64,000 bases of DNA from Pyrus communis (GCF_963583255.1 NC_084804.1:21148061-21212060); one strand, 5' to 3'. Positions 23,315-36,490 are shown, counted from the first letter of the stretch. Numbers and translations: made by a program. Notes: generated by a model not told the origin, from the sequence alone.

Positions 23315-24665
23315 TATTTTTTTTTTTTTTTAATTTGTAGAGACGGATTAGGCGAGATTAGCTCTTCATCAACAATCACGTGCGAGGCATGAACCCTCTC
23401 CCAAATGAGAATAGACCGTTGCACCCAAAAACCCCCCGCCCGTCCCCTCTCTACTAGATTTTATTAAGAAAAAACAGAAAAGTAATACAAGCAGGGGAAC
23501 TAGGTCAATACCCGCTAAAAACAACTTTTGAAGCCAAACCCTAACAAGAAGTAGAAAACTGCTTGAGACACGAAAATCCAGTTACTAACAAAAAAAGGTA
23601 AAACCCATCCGAACAAAATCGATAATCGAGGCAAAGAGAAAGATTATGATGATACGCATCAATAGCACAAGGAGGACAAGAGTCCCATCAATAAACCCCA
23701 GGATGGTCCACTTCAAAATTTGCCAAACAGTCAACCATCTAATTCCCTTCGCGAAAAATATGTGTAACTCTTATGCACATAGAAGAGAGTAACGCTCTAC
23801 AATTCAACGAATGAACTCTCAAACGCCAGGGAAACACGAGGTGACTTGGCAGGACGACCAGACAAACCAATAACGCGAAGAATACAAAGTTCTTCCATAG
23901 AATTTTTCATGTTTCCTTGGCTTAGCGAATCAATTTCAAGGAGTTGAAAATTAATTGAGCAAACAATAGCAGTAATGGAAGGTCAAATATCGTCAAAGCG
24001 AAGCTTATTACGTGTTGTCCATAGACAATATAAATAGGCTCCAATTAAACCCCACCATAGAAGTTGAATCTAAGAGCCATAGCCTTTACAAATAGGATAA
24101 GTGAAGAAGGTCATAACATCATCAAAGGTAGAGATCACCCCAAACCAAATTAAACATGAAGACCAAACCTAACGTGAGAAAGAACATTAAAAAAATAAAT
24201 GTCTCAGAGTTTCCACATTTGAGCCACAAAGGGAACACATGGAGGGAAGAGCAAAACCTCTATCTTGTAATAAAGAATCTGTAACAATTTTCCCATGCAT
24301 GAATTTCCATAGAAAAAGAGAATTTCTAGGATGAAAACAAGAATTCCAAACCCAACAGTCCCAAACCACCAAAGGTTGCTTGCTTCGTTTAATATTATAT
24401 GCACGAGAAAGCGTGAGATGACCATCAGAAGAATCAGTCCAAATCAAAGTATCATCAATTTCAGTAGTCTTGGGCAAACAAATAGAACAAATTTGACCCC
24501 AAATAAGATGTAAACTATCATGGAGAGAGGCAGGACATATCCAATTCCCATCAATAATAAAATTGGAGACCCGTGCATGCAAAGTTTTACCCAAAGCATT
24601 TGGAATGTTTAAAACTTCAATTAAGGAATTATCCAACAAATTGGCATGCCAAAAAGTAGCTTGAA
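23315..24665 (-). pseudogene. 5'-truncated L1-type LINE
   Basis: On the minus strand, 24639-24187 encodes a reverse-transcriptase-associated zinc-binding segment: LTLSRAYNIKR, then WKFMHGKIVTDSLL and the cysteine/histidine set in MCSLCGSNVETLRHLFF, the zf-RVT signature at the end of plant L1 ORF2. Downstream in another frame near 24050-24000 is LWWGLIGAYLYCLWTTRNKLR, the usual link to the RNase H region, so a frameshift is present. The element ends in a T-run on the plus strand (about 23318-23332), the copied poly(A) tail. The polymerase core is missing, as expected for 5' truncation at insertion. Confidence 0.8.
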
Positions 24666-25598
24666 CACTATTTAAGTTCGAATCCTCATTTTCGTAATTT
24701 AGATAATTTAGTGTAGATTATCTCTTGTATAACAAAATTAAAATAAAAAAATCATTAAAACCCTAAACCCAATATTCATAGTAATTAGTGAGATTTATGT
24801 AAACCCGTCTGTAAAAATGAATCTCACATCGAGAATTGATGTTGTTAATGGTGAAACTCACTTGAATTTATATATATTATATACCATGAAATTTTTGTAT
24901 GGTCCGCCTATATACCCGAGTTTCGTATGTGAGATCAATCTACGTATAACCCAGTTTTATAAGCGCGTGAGAGATGTTGTCAATAATACTATGGTAAATA
25001 AATGTTCTATTAGTATACAAGTCTACCTATATGTCACCAATTGAGACTGACTTTGTGAACATTTCGGGAAAAAGAAAAAGAAAATTATATAGTATGACAA
25101 AGATTTATGCATGTGTATGTTTTTTCAACTTTTTCCCTTCTGTGAGGTCGGTAGAATGCATGTGGCATTGGTTGCAAAATACATTGCTACAATAAAGTCC
25201 TTTGATTCATTTGGATTCTGTTTTGTGCTTCCCTATTTTGGAAAAAAGATGGTATCCACAACCTTCATCTGCGTTCTGAAACTTGGTTACAAAAATTGAA
25301 CCAAAAATGTCTGCCAATATAAATTGCTGATTAAATACTCCAACTGAGTACTCGTTTTCAAGAACACGACACAGAGAAAATGATGCATCACAAGGAGACT
25401 TTTGGTTTGGGAAGTTCAAATGAATGCAAATCAAACCAACCACCACACCACAACCCCCCCCCCCCCCCCCCCCCCCCCCCCACCCCCCCCACAACTCTCC
25501 TAACTCTCAATTTCTCATCTATTTGATCACCGTCGAAAATTCAAACCCCATTCTCTTTCCTTCATTTTTTTTTTCTTTATTACAAGTGATATCACCAT
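24666..25598. other. Intergenic sequence with a long C homopolymer
   Basis: No gene recognised. A run of about 27 C (25454-25480) within a C/A-rich stretch generates artificial polyproline and polyglycine frames on the two strands. Confidence 0.5.
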
Positions 25599-27913
25599 CA
25601 CTACTAGAAATTATGGCTTGCCCTACTAAATCTAAACCGACAGACCGATTGAAATGTATTTGTCCAACGGATAGTAGGGCAAAATCAGTCAACATATTGG
25701 GTCAACTAAAAGCATTTAAGCGATGAACACATTTCGTAGGTTAAGAAACAGGTTGTCAGGAAAACTTTTGGCGCGAAGAGGGGAATTTTTTAACCGATTA
25801 AATCACCATTCGTCATGTAGGATAAACTTACCCGACAAAGAACTCTGTTAGGCATCTCTACTATCGATGGTCAAAAGTCCACAAGTGACGTGTAATAAAT
25901 TCAACCAGCATGGAATTTGCTCGACCCTTTCCTAAGAGTTGCCCAACGAAGTAGTTCGTCGGGCAAAGATCTATTCATCAGTTTATAAGTTTGTGTCTTC
26001 CCCTTTCTTTTTCTCCTCCAGACATTCATTGTCCTCTTTATACTTGGTGCCCTCCTATTCATCTTTCTCCTTTTTCCCATTCTTCTTCGGTTCAACACCA
26101 TTGTACCCGCTAACCAAGTTTGCACAAGTTTATGAAAAACAGCATTAGCAAAGGCATGTCTATTGTGGTCGGGGTGTCTAGGGAGTACATAGAGAGGATA
26201 CTACCGTAATGTGCAAGAACATGGTGATGATACCAACATAAGATCCAAGAAGATGGTGAACAAATGTTGCTCAGATTTCTTGCATGTGGAAGAACAAGGA
26301 GAGGATACTACCGTAATGGGCGAAAAGCCTTAAATCCTATGGCTAGGCCGTTCAAAAAAAAAAAAACCTCAGCATTGTTTGTAAAGCTCAGGTGGAATTG
26401 GATTTAAAAGTGTTTCACGGTCAAGCTTTGATTTTAAATGTTTGGTATATTTTATAACTTTTCAAAACATAAGCAATAGCTGAAATCAGAGTATATCTCA
26501 TGTAAATTTTTCTATATTTTCAATATTTTGTTATGGATTGTAAAGATGTAAACAATATGGCTGAGCTTTTGTTTATGGAAATTTGCATTCCAATTAATGA
26601 AAATATATAAAATAAAAAAAGACCACGTGTTAATTATGAAATCCATTTGTCGAAACAAATTCTACAAAATTAGTTTTACCAATTATATTCATATATGGTA
26701 TATAATACGATAGGAATAAGGAATATATAATTTTCGAAGTGTCACAAATATGCAATTCCAATTTCCAATTGTCACATAAAGCCACAGGTAAAGCCAAACA
26801 CTTGTGTTGGGAATCTACTGATAGAGGGTTTACCCGATAGAATTTCGTCAGTTTTTATCTATTGGTCAAAAGTTTCCAACTCATTTTTACACAGTGGCAC
26901 AAATGGCCATCACTGGCATGAATCCACTACATAGGTTTACCTTATGAACTTTTGTCGAGTAAAATCTAACAGGTCATAATTATTTTTCCAATGTGTCACA
27001 GATATCCAGTCAGGGGCAGAGGAATACACTAACATAGGTATTACCCGACGAACCTTCGTTGGGTAATAGATTATAGGTCAAATTTAATTTTCCAATGTGC
27101 GCAGACATCCAGTCACGGGCCTGAGTCTACTGAGATAAACTTGCCCGAAAGTTCCACAGCGTAAAGTCTAATTGGTCAAAAGTCCAATTGTATTTTCGAT
27201 GTGTCACTGATATCCACCTCACATGGGGACAAAATCAACTAACGCAGTAATTAGCCGACGGAAGTTCGCTTATTCATCCACTATAAATAACTTCCTTTCT
27301 CTTTATCTTTCTCATCAGTATGTTGCTCTCTTCATATATATAATAGTTTCATATATAGAATCTGTGGGAGTGGTGGAAAAAAAAAATCGTGTGAGTGGTG
27401 AGAGGGTTTGGAGTGACAGGGTTGTTTTTAAGGATATAATAGTGTGTGAAAGAGCAGTGTAGATGTAATCTTCGGTGAGTTAATTATAGGCGCTCGTAGT
27501 TGCATTAATATTTGAATTATAATATTATAACTAGTGGTTTGAAAGGAAGTAAGGCTCGTCGTGTAGGCTAGTCAAGTAATTTGTCTGTGTCAGTGAATGT
27601 GGTGACCAGAAGATAATCTAATGACTTCCAAGTGAAAGAATAACGGAGGTATTGAGGAATATAAGTAATAAAGCCATATTGGAAGACAAAACTTAAGCTG
27701 AAATCATGTAAAGTATCAAATGTAGGTTGGTTTTGTACATGATATCAACTAAATTTTTGTCATCCAATATAACGCTATCATTAATACTCTTCAATATTTC
27801 TATTATTCTTCCACATGTAAGGGTTTCAAGTATCATTTGGTCATCACATTTATTGATACAGAGAAAGTTCTCAGCTAGTTTACAAGACGATCATATTTTT
27901 TTCAAACTTATAG

Positions 27914-30398
27914 CTATAATAATATCATTCCAAATCTTATAGCTGATGCGAACTCCCACAATTATTTCACCTCAGATTATATCTAGACTGTTCATCTACA
28001 CACTATGATATCCTTAAAAAGCAAACTCATCACTATGAACCTTCCCACAACTCACACTTTTTTTTTTAATCGTTGCCTGACGGAAGCATATATATAATAT
28101 GTCGGTTAAAGTAAAAAAAGGCCGCCTAAAATTTCATTTTAAAATCAAATTGGCCCCAAAACTTAACATTGCCCGATGGAACCATATCATTCACCAGTCC
28201 ATTAATTAATATTTCGTCAGGCAATTACCACAATTCGTTGGTTAAGTAAAAATAAAAAATAAAAAAAAAAAGTCATCTGAAAATTCATTCATAATCAAAT
28301 TCACCCCAAAATTTTAAGTTGCCTGACGAAATTTGCTTATATTTCGTCGGCAATCAGTATTTCCCACCATTTTTTTCCAAACAAAATTTTTGAATTTTCT
28401 TGAATTTTGCCTAAAGAATGAATCGTTTACCTAACAATAAGTTAGGTTAACGAACACATGTTGCAATTTTAAAACTACCTACCCAACGAACTCCCGAAGA
28501 ACCTTCTGTTTGGTAAGAGTTTAAAATGTTTACCCAACTATAATAATATCATTCCAAATCTTATAGCTGATGCGAAATCCCACAATTATCTCACCTCAGA
28601 TTACATCTAAAATGTCCATCCACACACTATGATATCCTTAAAAAAAAAAAAAATAAATAAAAAACTCAACACACTGAACCTTCCCACCACTAACACTTTC
28701 TTTTTAATCTTTGCCTGCCGGAACCATATATATAATCCTTCGGTTAACGTCAAAAAAGGCCATCAAAAATTTTGTTTAAAAATTAAATTAGCCCCAAAAT
28801 TTAACATTGCTCGATGGAACCATATCATTCGCCAGTCCATTAATTAATATTTCGTTGGGCAATTACCACAATTCGTCAGTTAAGTTAAAAAAAAAAAAAG
28901 CCTTTTGAAAATTCATTCATAATCAAATTCGCCCCAAATTTTTAAGTTGCCCAACGAAATTTGCTTATATTTTGTCGGCATTCAGTATTTCCCACCATTT
29001 TTTTCCAAACAAAATTTTTGAATTTTCTTGAATTTTGCCCGAAGAATGAATCGTTTACCTCACAATAAGTTAGGTTAACGAACACGTGTTGCAATTTTAA
29101 AAAAAACCTACCCAACGAACTCCTGAAGAACCTTCTGTTGGGTAAGAGTTTAAAATGTTTACCCAACTATAATAATATCATTCCAAATCTTATAGCTCAT
29201 GCGAAATCCCACAATTATCTCACCTCAGATTACATCTAGACTGTTCATCCACACACTATGATATCCTTGAAAAACGAACTCATCACTCTGAACCTTCCCA
29301 CCACTCACACTTTTTTTTTAATCTTTGCCTGATGGAAGCATATATATAATCCGTCGGTTAAAGTAAAAAAAGGCCGCCAAAAGTTTCATTTAAAAATCAA
29401 ATTGGCCCCAAAATTTAACATTGATGGAACCATATCATTCACTAGTCCATTAATTAATATTTCGTCGGGCAATTACCACGGTTAAGTTAAAAAAAATAAA
29501 AAATAGAAAATAAAAAAAATAAAGCCTTTTGAAAATTCGTTCATAATCAAATTCGCCCCAAATTTTTAAGTTGCCCAACGAAATTTGCTTATATTTCGTC
29601 GGCATTCAGTATTTCCCACCATTTTTTCCCAAACAAAATTTTTGAATTTTCTTGAATTCTGCCCGAAGAATGAATTGTTTACTTGACAATAAGTTAGGTT
29701 AACGAACAAATGTTGCAATTTTAAAAATACCTACCCAACGAACTCCCGAAGAACCTTCTGTCCGGTAAGAGTTTAAAATGTTTACCCAACTATAATAATA
29801 TCATTCCAAATCTTATAGCTGATGCGAAATCCCACAATTATCTCACCTTAGATTACATCTAGACTGGCCATCCACACACTATGATGTCTTTAAAAAACAA
29901 ACTCATCACTCTAAACCTTCCCACCACTCACACTTTTTTTTTTAATCTTTGCCTGTCGGAAGCATATATATAATCCGTCAATTAAAGTAAAAAAAGGCCA
30001 TAAAAAATTTCGTTTAAAAATCAAATTGGCCCCAAAATTTAACATTGCCCGATGGAACCATATCATTCGACGGTCCATTAATTAATATTTCATCGGGCAA
30101 TTACGACAGTTCGTCGGTTAAGTTAAAAAAAAAAAAAAAGCCTTTTGAAAATTCGTTCATAGTCAAATTCGCCCCAAATTTTTAAGTTGCCCGACGAAAT
30201 TTGCTTATATTTCGTCGGCATTCAATATTTCCCACCATTTTTTACCAAACAAAATTTTTGAATTTCCTTGAATTTTGCCCGAAGAATGAATCGTTTACTC
30301 AACAATAAGTTAGGTTAACGAACACGTGTTGCAATTTTAAAAATACCTACCCAACGAACTCCCGAATAACCTTCTGTCGGGTAAGAGTTTAAAATGTT
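27914..30398. repeat. Four-unit tandem array, ~625 bp per unit
   Basis: Units start at 27914, 28538, 29167 and 29790, each beginning CTATAATAATATCATTCC. Every unit carries the same ordered set: a CACACTATGATATCCTT phrase, a CCTGACGG-type site, an A-rich run of variable length, TTGCCCGACGAAATTTGC and GGTTAACGAACACGTG-type sequence, and a closing GGGTAAGAGTTTAAAATGTT. Units differ by substitutions and by A-run length. It lies in the left subterminal part of the CACTA element, multiplying transposase-binding-like words. Confidence 0.85.
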
Positions 30399-30409
30399 AT
30401 AACCTTCTA

Positions 30410-30640
30410 GCATCTTCCTCCTTGCCATTTCAACCTCTCTCTATGTGCTCTCAAGCTCTCCCTCTCTGTGCTCTTAAACTCTCCCTCTCAATGCTATCTC
30501 ACTCTCACTTTCACTCTTGCTTTTAGTTCTCTCACTATCACTCTCCCTCTCAGGTCTCCTAGTTCTCTCACTCTCACTATCCCATTCATCGACCCTCGCT
30601 CTCAGAACTAGCAACACTCTCACTATGCAATTGTAAGTTT
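30410..30640 (+). promoter_or_regulatory. CT-rich leader of the CACTA gene
   Basis: A pyrimidine-rich stretch of CTCTCCCTCTC and CTCACTCTCAC phrases ends in ATGCAATT followed by GTAAGTTT, a good 5' splice site near 30632. This looks like the 5' untranslated exon of the transposase gene that continues at 31041. Confidence 0.4.
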
Positions 30641-31410
30641 ATTTCAAGTTCATTTTATTTGCTAATTTGTTTTGGAATTTTGAAATTGAAATGGGTTTGT
30701 GCGTATGCTTGGGTTTTTTAAATTGAATTTGTGAAAATGATATAGATTTGTGAATTAGGTTTGTATGTGGGGTTGTGTGTGAAGCTGTGGATAGGGTTTT
30801 ATTTGGAGTTGTATGTGAATTTGTGAATATGCAGGTGAAAAAATGGGGTTTCTTCTTTACAACGAAATTAGGATTGTGGGTTTGTGATCAAATGGGGTCA
30901 ACAACAAATTAGAATTGGGTGATAATATAATCTGTGAATTATGTTTTTGGGTTTTTGAATTGGAATTGGGTTAAGTGATGCATATAAGTTTAGGAAATAT
31001 TTGAAATGGTATATTTTTGCAAATGGCTTCCCGATAAATCATGAGCCACCGGTCTGCTTCATCTTCGGCTCAGGCTGAGCAGTTGGCCCCCAGTGGTATT
31101 GTGGTGGTCAACGATATCTAAGCACCAATTGCGGAGTCGGCAGCAAGCACCAGTTCGACCACATTATTGTTACCCCTTCGTTTTGTCAGTGAGTCCACAA
31201 CACCCGTCACCACCAGCCACTCCCCAGCACCCCCGACTATCACTTCACCCTCTATGGTAGCGTAGAGGCTACGTTGGGCCCGATGGACGGAGAGAAGACA
31301 TGAGGATAACTCCCTACCAGCCTAAGGAATAAGAAGACTTGGCATATTTGTCGAGGCTTGAAGATAAACCAGATCACTAGAACCACTTAGGCCCCAATCT
31401 AGATTGTATA

Positions 31411-31434
31411 CCCCCCCCCCCCCCCAAAAAAAAA
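31411..31434. repeat. C15-A9 homopolymer pair
   Basis: Fifteen C followed by nine A. Error-prone to sequence; the true length is uncertain. Confidence 0.8.
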
Positions 31435-31611
31435 GTGCTGAGCATGTGCCAATGTCAACAGTTTGTTGACTCATGACTGCTGAGCCATCATCCACAGCAA
31501 ATGCCGTATGGATGTTGATTCATGGATTTCACATAGGTAAGAGGTTCATCGAGAAATGTACCGCTAGCTTTCGGTAAATGTACAACTACTTTGTCAAAGT
31601 CATAATATTTT

Positions 31612-33852
31612 GGGAAATTCCCCAAAATGAGACAATTTCTTAATCTTGGGACAAAAATAAGACACACCCGCCATGCACAAGCCATGAACACCATGCACAA
31701 AATCGAAATTAATAAAATACCCACATATAAATGGGTTATTCCTCATTTTCTCACCCTCATTTTCTGATTTCTCTTTCTCTCTACTCTCTCTCCAATCCTC
31801 TCTCTCTCTCTCTCTCTTCTCTCACTTTCTCTTTCTCTACTCTCTCTTCCTTCCTCAGATCTCTGAGCTCCGATTTCGAAAAGATGGAAGTCCAAAGAGA
31901 GGCGAAAAGAGTGAGTTGGGCTTTGGGTTCACCTCATACCAACAAAGGGATACAAGAGAAAGGTGAAAAAAATGAGCTAGGTTTTGTACATATTTTCTGT
32001 TTTGGTCGGAAAGTTCCATTTTTTTTGGCCATTGAAGCTTCAGCAGGCATAGTAAGGTAGGGTGTTTAGTTCCAAGTTCCTTCATCAATGATTTATGTAA
32101 TAAATGGGTTGTTTGTAACATGAATTAATACTTAGAAGTTAAATTAGGGTTTGTGTTTCATGTTGGGTCATATGGGTTGTGGAATAAGTTTTGACGTACT
32201 ATAAGACTGGGATGGAACAATTTCTGATACAAGTGTTCAATTGCAGAAATTTGTGAAAATTTTTCTGTAATGTGCATGTGGTGTGCATATGGTGTGCATG
32301 GCTACATCTTAATATGAGAATCGGGAATGTTCACTAGTTATGATGCACGTATGTTGTGCCTCAGAATTTAGCAAATATGACCACAACCTAGTTGGCCTCG
32401 TGGAAAAATAAAATTAAGAAAAAACTTAGAGGACGTTAAGGGTCATGCGTGTTCGTGAAATAACAACAGCAAGTATCATGTTTTCCACATACACGGTTAA
32501 GCGGAGGTTGATATATGTAACAAGACTTTTCAAACTGTCACTGTAACCTTATATACATAACAATTATGTTTTAATTGTATCCATTATACCAATATGTTGC
32601 CGTTAAAGTATCTCTCGTTTTGTGCATATGATGTGCATGTATTGTACATATGATGTGCATGTGGTGTGCATATAGTGTATTATGTGTAGATGGTGCGTAT
32701 TTACATCTTTGATACTCTTTGCATTAACGTAGTTTACTACTTTTTCCATTGATTTAGAGGCAGGCCCTGCAAATGCAAAAAAAGAAAAGAAAAAAAAAAC
32801 AAAAGAACGAGTTCGTGAAACAATTTCCTTTTATTCAATTGGGTCTTTTTGTGCCTATTCACTACAATTTTTTCAAATCCTTGAAGTATTTGAACCCAAT
32901 CAAATTTTATACCAAATTCAAATTAATGAATCTTCGATTCTTCATTTAAAGTTTAGGGTCATTTTTCTGATTTCGAAGAGAGAGCTGTGAGCTATGGGTT
33001 TTTGGGTTGAGCTTAAATCTGTGAGCATAACATGTGCATGTCGTGTACATACAATGTATGAGCGAGCATAATATGAAGAAAGCGAATGAGTGCGTGAAAC
33101 AATTTCGTCCATATCCTTCTCTCTTCCTTCTTTCCACTCAGATTTTTCTTTTTCCCCTCAAATTTATCTCATTTCCAAAAGGCAACTGACCTTTAATACG
33201 TTTTTTCATTTAATTGAAGCAAAAGCCAAACCCTATTTCAGTGCTTGTAAATTTGGATCGAGAGAAGGAACAAAGGGAGGGAAAATACAGAAGAAATGAA
33301 AACCCACATATAAATCAGAGAAATGATAAAAAATCAAAAATAAAAAATCAAGGATTTGGGTCTCCTCCAAGGAACACCAAACCAATCACTTCAACTCCAA
33401 AAATCCATCAATAAAAAGCAAAATTAAGAAACCCAATTCACAAAACCTACGAATGAAAAGGTAAAAATCGAAGAAGATGAGTGGGTTAGAGAGGGAGCTC
33501 TTAGGCATATTGGAAATGTAGAGAGAGAAGAAAGAAAGAGAGAAAGCTTGGATGAAGAAGATGGATGGGTTAGAGAAAGCTCTTAGATGAAGAAGATGGG
33601 TGGGTTAGGGTTCTTTGAACTAGAATTGGGGAGAGAGATATTTTCTCTCTCCTCTTTGTTTCGCTCTCTACAAAATGAGAAATGAGAGCTGAAATTTCTG
33701 GATAACCCATTTATATGGGAGGACAATTTGTTCATTTCAAGGTGTAGGAAAAATCCTATTTCTGTCCGATTTTTGTGCATGGCATGTGCATATTTGAAAT
33801 GTTCTATTTCTGTCCCAAGATTAAGAAATTGTCCTATTTCTGAGTATTTCCC
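31612..33852. mobile_element. Mutator-like element (MULE), 2.24 kb, nested in the CACTA
   Basis: The terminal inverted repeats are at least 50 bp: GGGAAATTCCCCAAAATGAG with ACAATTTCTTAATCTTGGGA on the left and their complement on the right. A perfect 9-bp duplication TAATATTTT flanks it (31603-31611 and 33853-33861). Inside are a CT microsatellite (about 31790-31825), short arrays of GTGCATATG / GTGCATGTGG words (32270-32310, 32625-32690, 33030-33060) and only short open frames. No MURA transposase was recognised, so it is non-autonomous; captured host sequence is possible. Confidence 0.85.
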
Positions 33853-35132
33853 TAATATTTTTAGAAATTAATTAAATGTCGTGTTAAATTAATTATTTGT
33901 TCTTCTTTGTGAAAATTGCAGTCCAACTTTTTGTGGAACGAGCGGGATAAAGGTTGTATGGAATACATCAACCGAGACCAAGGGTTTGCAGTTTTAAGGA
34001 GTGGAAATACAAGCTACACAAGTGTTACGAGTCTTGTCCAACACCTGAGGCAGCGCGAGGGGACCCTCCTAAGGAGTTTCTGGAAAGGGTGGGCGAGTGA
34101 GATTGGTTTCGCATTCATTTTGAGAGTTAAAAGTATAAGGTAATAAACATTTATATTTATATTTTTAATTATTTTTTCATCTTCATTTCAACTATTTTTT
34201 TGTAATGTACAGAAAAATTTGACAGCAAATAAAGGGAATCGGGACAAGAAGTCGTATGAGCACCACTTCAATTCTCGACCCCTATCTTATCGGATCAAGG
34301 AACTACAAGAGGCTGAGGAAAAGTCACTGGAGGTGGTGGTTTGGAGGGAGACCCACGCCATTTAAGGCACGAGGTCGAGGATGGGATTTATGTAAGTATT
34401 TTTCATAACTTTCGATTATAATTTTTATTACTATAATTATGGTTTAAATTGTAATTAATTTAACTTCGTATTCCTTTTTCTTTTTTTCTTTTTTTTAATA
34501 GCCTTCAATGGTACAAAAGAAAGCCAAGTACCTCGCCAATCTCTCCAAGTGGCATCCTGACGTGCCTATGGAGGAGCTGACACCTAACCCAAAGGTTTCT
34601 CTCTAGATGCTAATGGACGAGGTTGGCCGTAAAGAAGTCCACGGCCTAGAAGCAGGTCGAGTTTGGAAAGTCAGGTTTTGTTTGGAAAATGGTGAAGTTT
34701 TGGGCAACCACTTAGAAAGGAAAATGGTGAAGTTTTGTTTGGAAAATTGCCTACTAGCAAGACACCTCCCTCGTCAACTCCCTCGACCGGAGACTTGGGG
34801 GACTCCTACCATATATCACTACACCTTGGTACTCAAAAATTTCACGACTACTCAGTGCCTTGGATTTTTCAAGTCCTCAACCGAGAAGTTTTCCTCACTC
34901 AAGAAATTAAGGGAGCACTACTTTAACCTACAAGGTCCACCCACGAAATTTCAACATGCAAACTTCAACAAAATAAAAAATTCAAAGAACTTAGTGAAGG
35001 ATACCTTAGTGTATTTAACACAACACGTTGAATGAAGTAAAGCTTATTTATTGATATCTTCGATAAATTACAAATACGTGCATACACATGAATCAAAACA
35101 AACAAACAAACAGGAGGGCGCCTTCACAAAGG

Positions 35133-35672
35133 CTACTCAGGAGAAGTCTCAACACTCGGCAAAGCCCCAGAAATAGGAGGCACCGGAAGGTGATTATTTG
35201 GAGCCTCAATACTGGGCAGAACCCCAAAAAAAGGAGGCACCAAAGGTTGATCATTTGGAGCTTCAGTATGTGGTACAGCCCCAGAGGACGAAGGCAATAA
35301 ATTCCTTTCGAACAAACTCACAAACCTCTGATGATCATTTAAAATCTGACCCTCGGATTCCTGTAACTGGTCAAGCTTTCTCTTCATGGTTGTAGCATAG
35401 CTATGTGCGAGCATGTGCAACTGTCTATTCTCGTGCTTAAGCCCTCTGATCTCCTGTTTGAGACTTATCACTTCAGCCGCCAATGATTCAACTTGGCGAG
35501 TTCCAGCAAATAGGCGTTGGGCCATATTAGACACAGAACTTGCACACTGAACACTGAAAGCCAGAGAATCCTTAACAGCCAACTCATCGAATCGTTTGGA
35601 AAGTAGTCTGTTGTCTTTGGGAGTGAGAAGATTCTTGGCCACCACCGCAGCGGTCATATCATTCTTCATCAC
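35133..35672 (-). CDS. Antisense ORF of the Tat-like element (coiled-coil protein of unknown function)
   Basis: An uninterrupted 179-codon frame on the strand opposite to the element. Residues about 60-115 form a predicted coiled coil (VESLAAEVISLKQEIRGLKH, then ENRQLHMLAH and MKRKLDQLQESEGQI with leucine/isoleucine spacing of heptads). The C-terminal part has three imperfect ~19-residue repeats of the form GAVPHTEAPNDQPLVPP, GVLPSIEAPNNHLPVPP and GALPSVETSPE. Antisense ORFs are known features of some Tat-lineage elements, but this may be only a fragment of a longer one: the frame continues without an obvious domain upstream. Its survival open in a decayed element is noteworthy. No enzymatic motif; function unknown. 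Confidence 0.5.
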   Translation of the reverse strand: MMKNDMTAAVVAKNLLTPKDNRLLSKRFDELAVKDSLAFSVQCASSVSNMAQRLFAGTRQVESLAAEVISLKQEIRGLKHENRQLHMLAHSYATTMKRKLDQLQESEGQILNDHQRFVSLFERNLLPSSSGAVPHTEAPNDQPLVPPFFGVLPSIEAPNNHLPVPPISGALPSVETSPE

Positions 35673-35919
35673 AGAGTCCCCAATAGTAAGGGGACCAGTA
35701 GGAGATAAGAAGGATGGGCGCTATATGTTATCCTGAGGAGACATGGCTACCTCTCCTACAGCATTCAAGTCCAAACGACGGTCGGACAGGCCAAACATTC
35801 TCAGAAAAGATGAAGAAATAAATGAAGTACAGTAAGTCTCAGAAGTACAAAGATATGGAAAAAATTCCTACAAGCAATAACTTTCAGAACGGACTCCTTG
35901 AACTTAACTGGTGCTCCTA

Positions 35920-36490
35920 TAAAAGAAAGAGCCAGATCTTCAATAGGGCTACTTGTTCAAAAATTGAAGAGGCACTACTCTCCAAATTTCGAGAAGCGGA
36001 TTTCCTGGGTTAAAATTTATTAGCAATCTCCACACGAGACATCAGTTCCTTGAATACCAAGGACAACTTTGCCAAAGAACTCTGACAAAGTTAAGACAGG
36101 TAAATGTTGAAGGCCCAGTTACCCTATTATTACCCACAAGGATAAAGGAATAGTACCACTGCTTGATTATTGGAAAATCCTTATATGTGTCAACCTCTGT
36201 GCTCCGTGGCAAAGCAGACTTGTAAAAATGCCCAACTTTTCTTCACATCTGAGAAACACTTCCAACAAGATTGCTTGCCTAGAAATTGAAGAGGCACCGC
36301 TCTCCGAATCTCGAGAACCATATCCCCAACAAGATTGCCTGCTCAGAAATCGAAGAGGCACCGCTCCCCGAACTTCGAGAAGTCGGATTTCATTGAATAA
36401 AATTTGTCCACAATCCTCACACGCAACATCAGCTTTCTGGATACCACAGACCACTTTTTCAAAGTGCTCTGACAAAGTTAAAACACGTGA
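35920..36490. repeat. Imperfect repeats inside the Tat-like element
   Basis: The phrase AATTGAAGAGGCACCGCTCTC and the following CGAGAA recur near 35957, 36280 and 36343, and the pair ACATCAG...TTTCCTGG / CTCTGACAAAGTTAA recurs near 36040-36095 and 36425-36480. Units are of unequal length, as in the repeat-rich untranslated region of Tat elements. Confidence 0.6.

Larger units (their letters stand above)
31041..34780 (+). pseudogene. Ptta/En/Spm-type transposase remnant, interrupted
   Basis: The first piece (31041 onward) reads MSHRSASSSAQAEQLAPSG before stop codons. A MULE then interrupts. After it, about 33970-34140 reads KEWKYKLHKCYESCPTPEAA and DPPKEFLERVGE, with in-frame stops. A probable intron (GTAATA at 34141 to CAG at 34212) leads to NKGNRDKKSYEHHFNSRP and EEKSLEVVVWRETH (34213-34391). 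A second intron (GTAAGT at 34392 to TAG at 34501) leads to KKAKYLANLSKWHPD. These pieces match the order of the plant transposase domain PF03004. A further tail near 38521-38700 (EELARQGELVCQYF) lies past the LTR insertion. Not functional. Confidence 0.6.

Noticed and set aside
25207..25726. Polyproline and polyglycine frames
   Set aside because: Created by the C homopolymer at 25454-25480.
34607..35035. 142-codon plus-strand frame
   Set aside because: Runs across the junction from transposase remnant into the LTR element, so it cannot be one gene.
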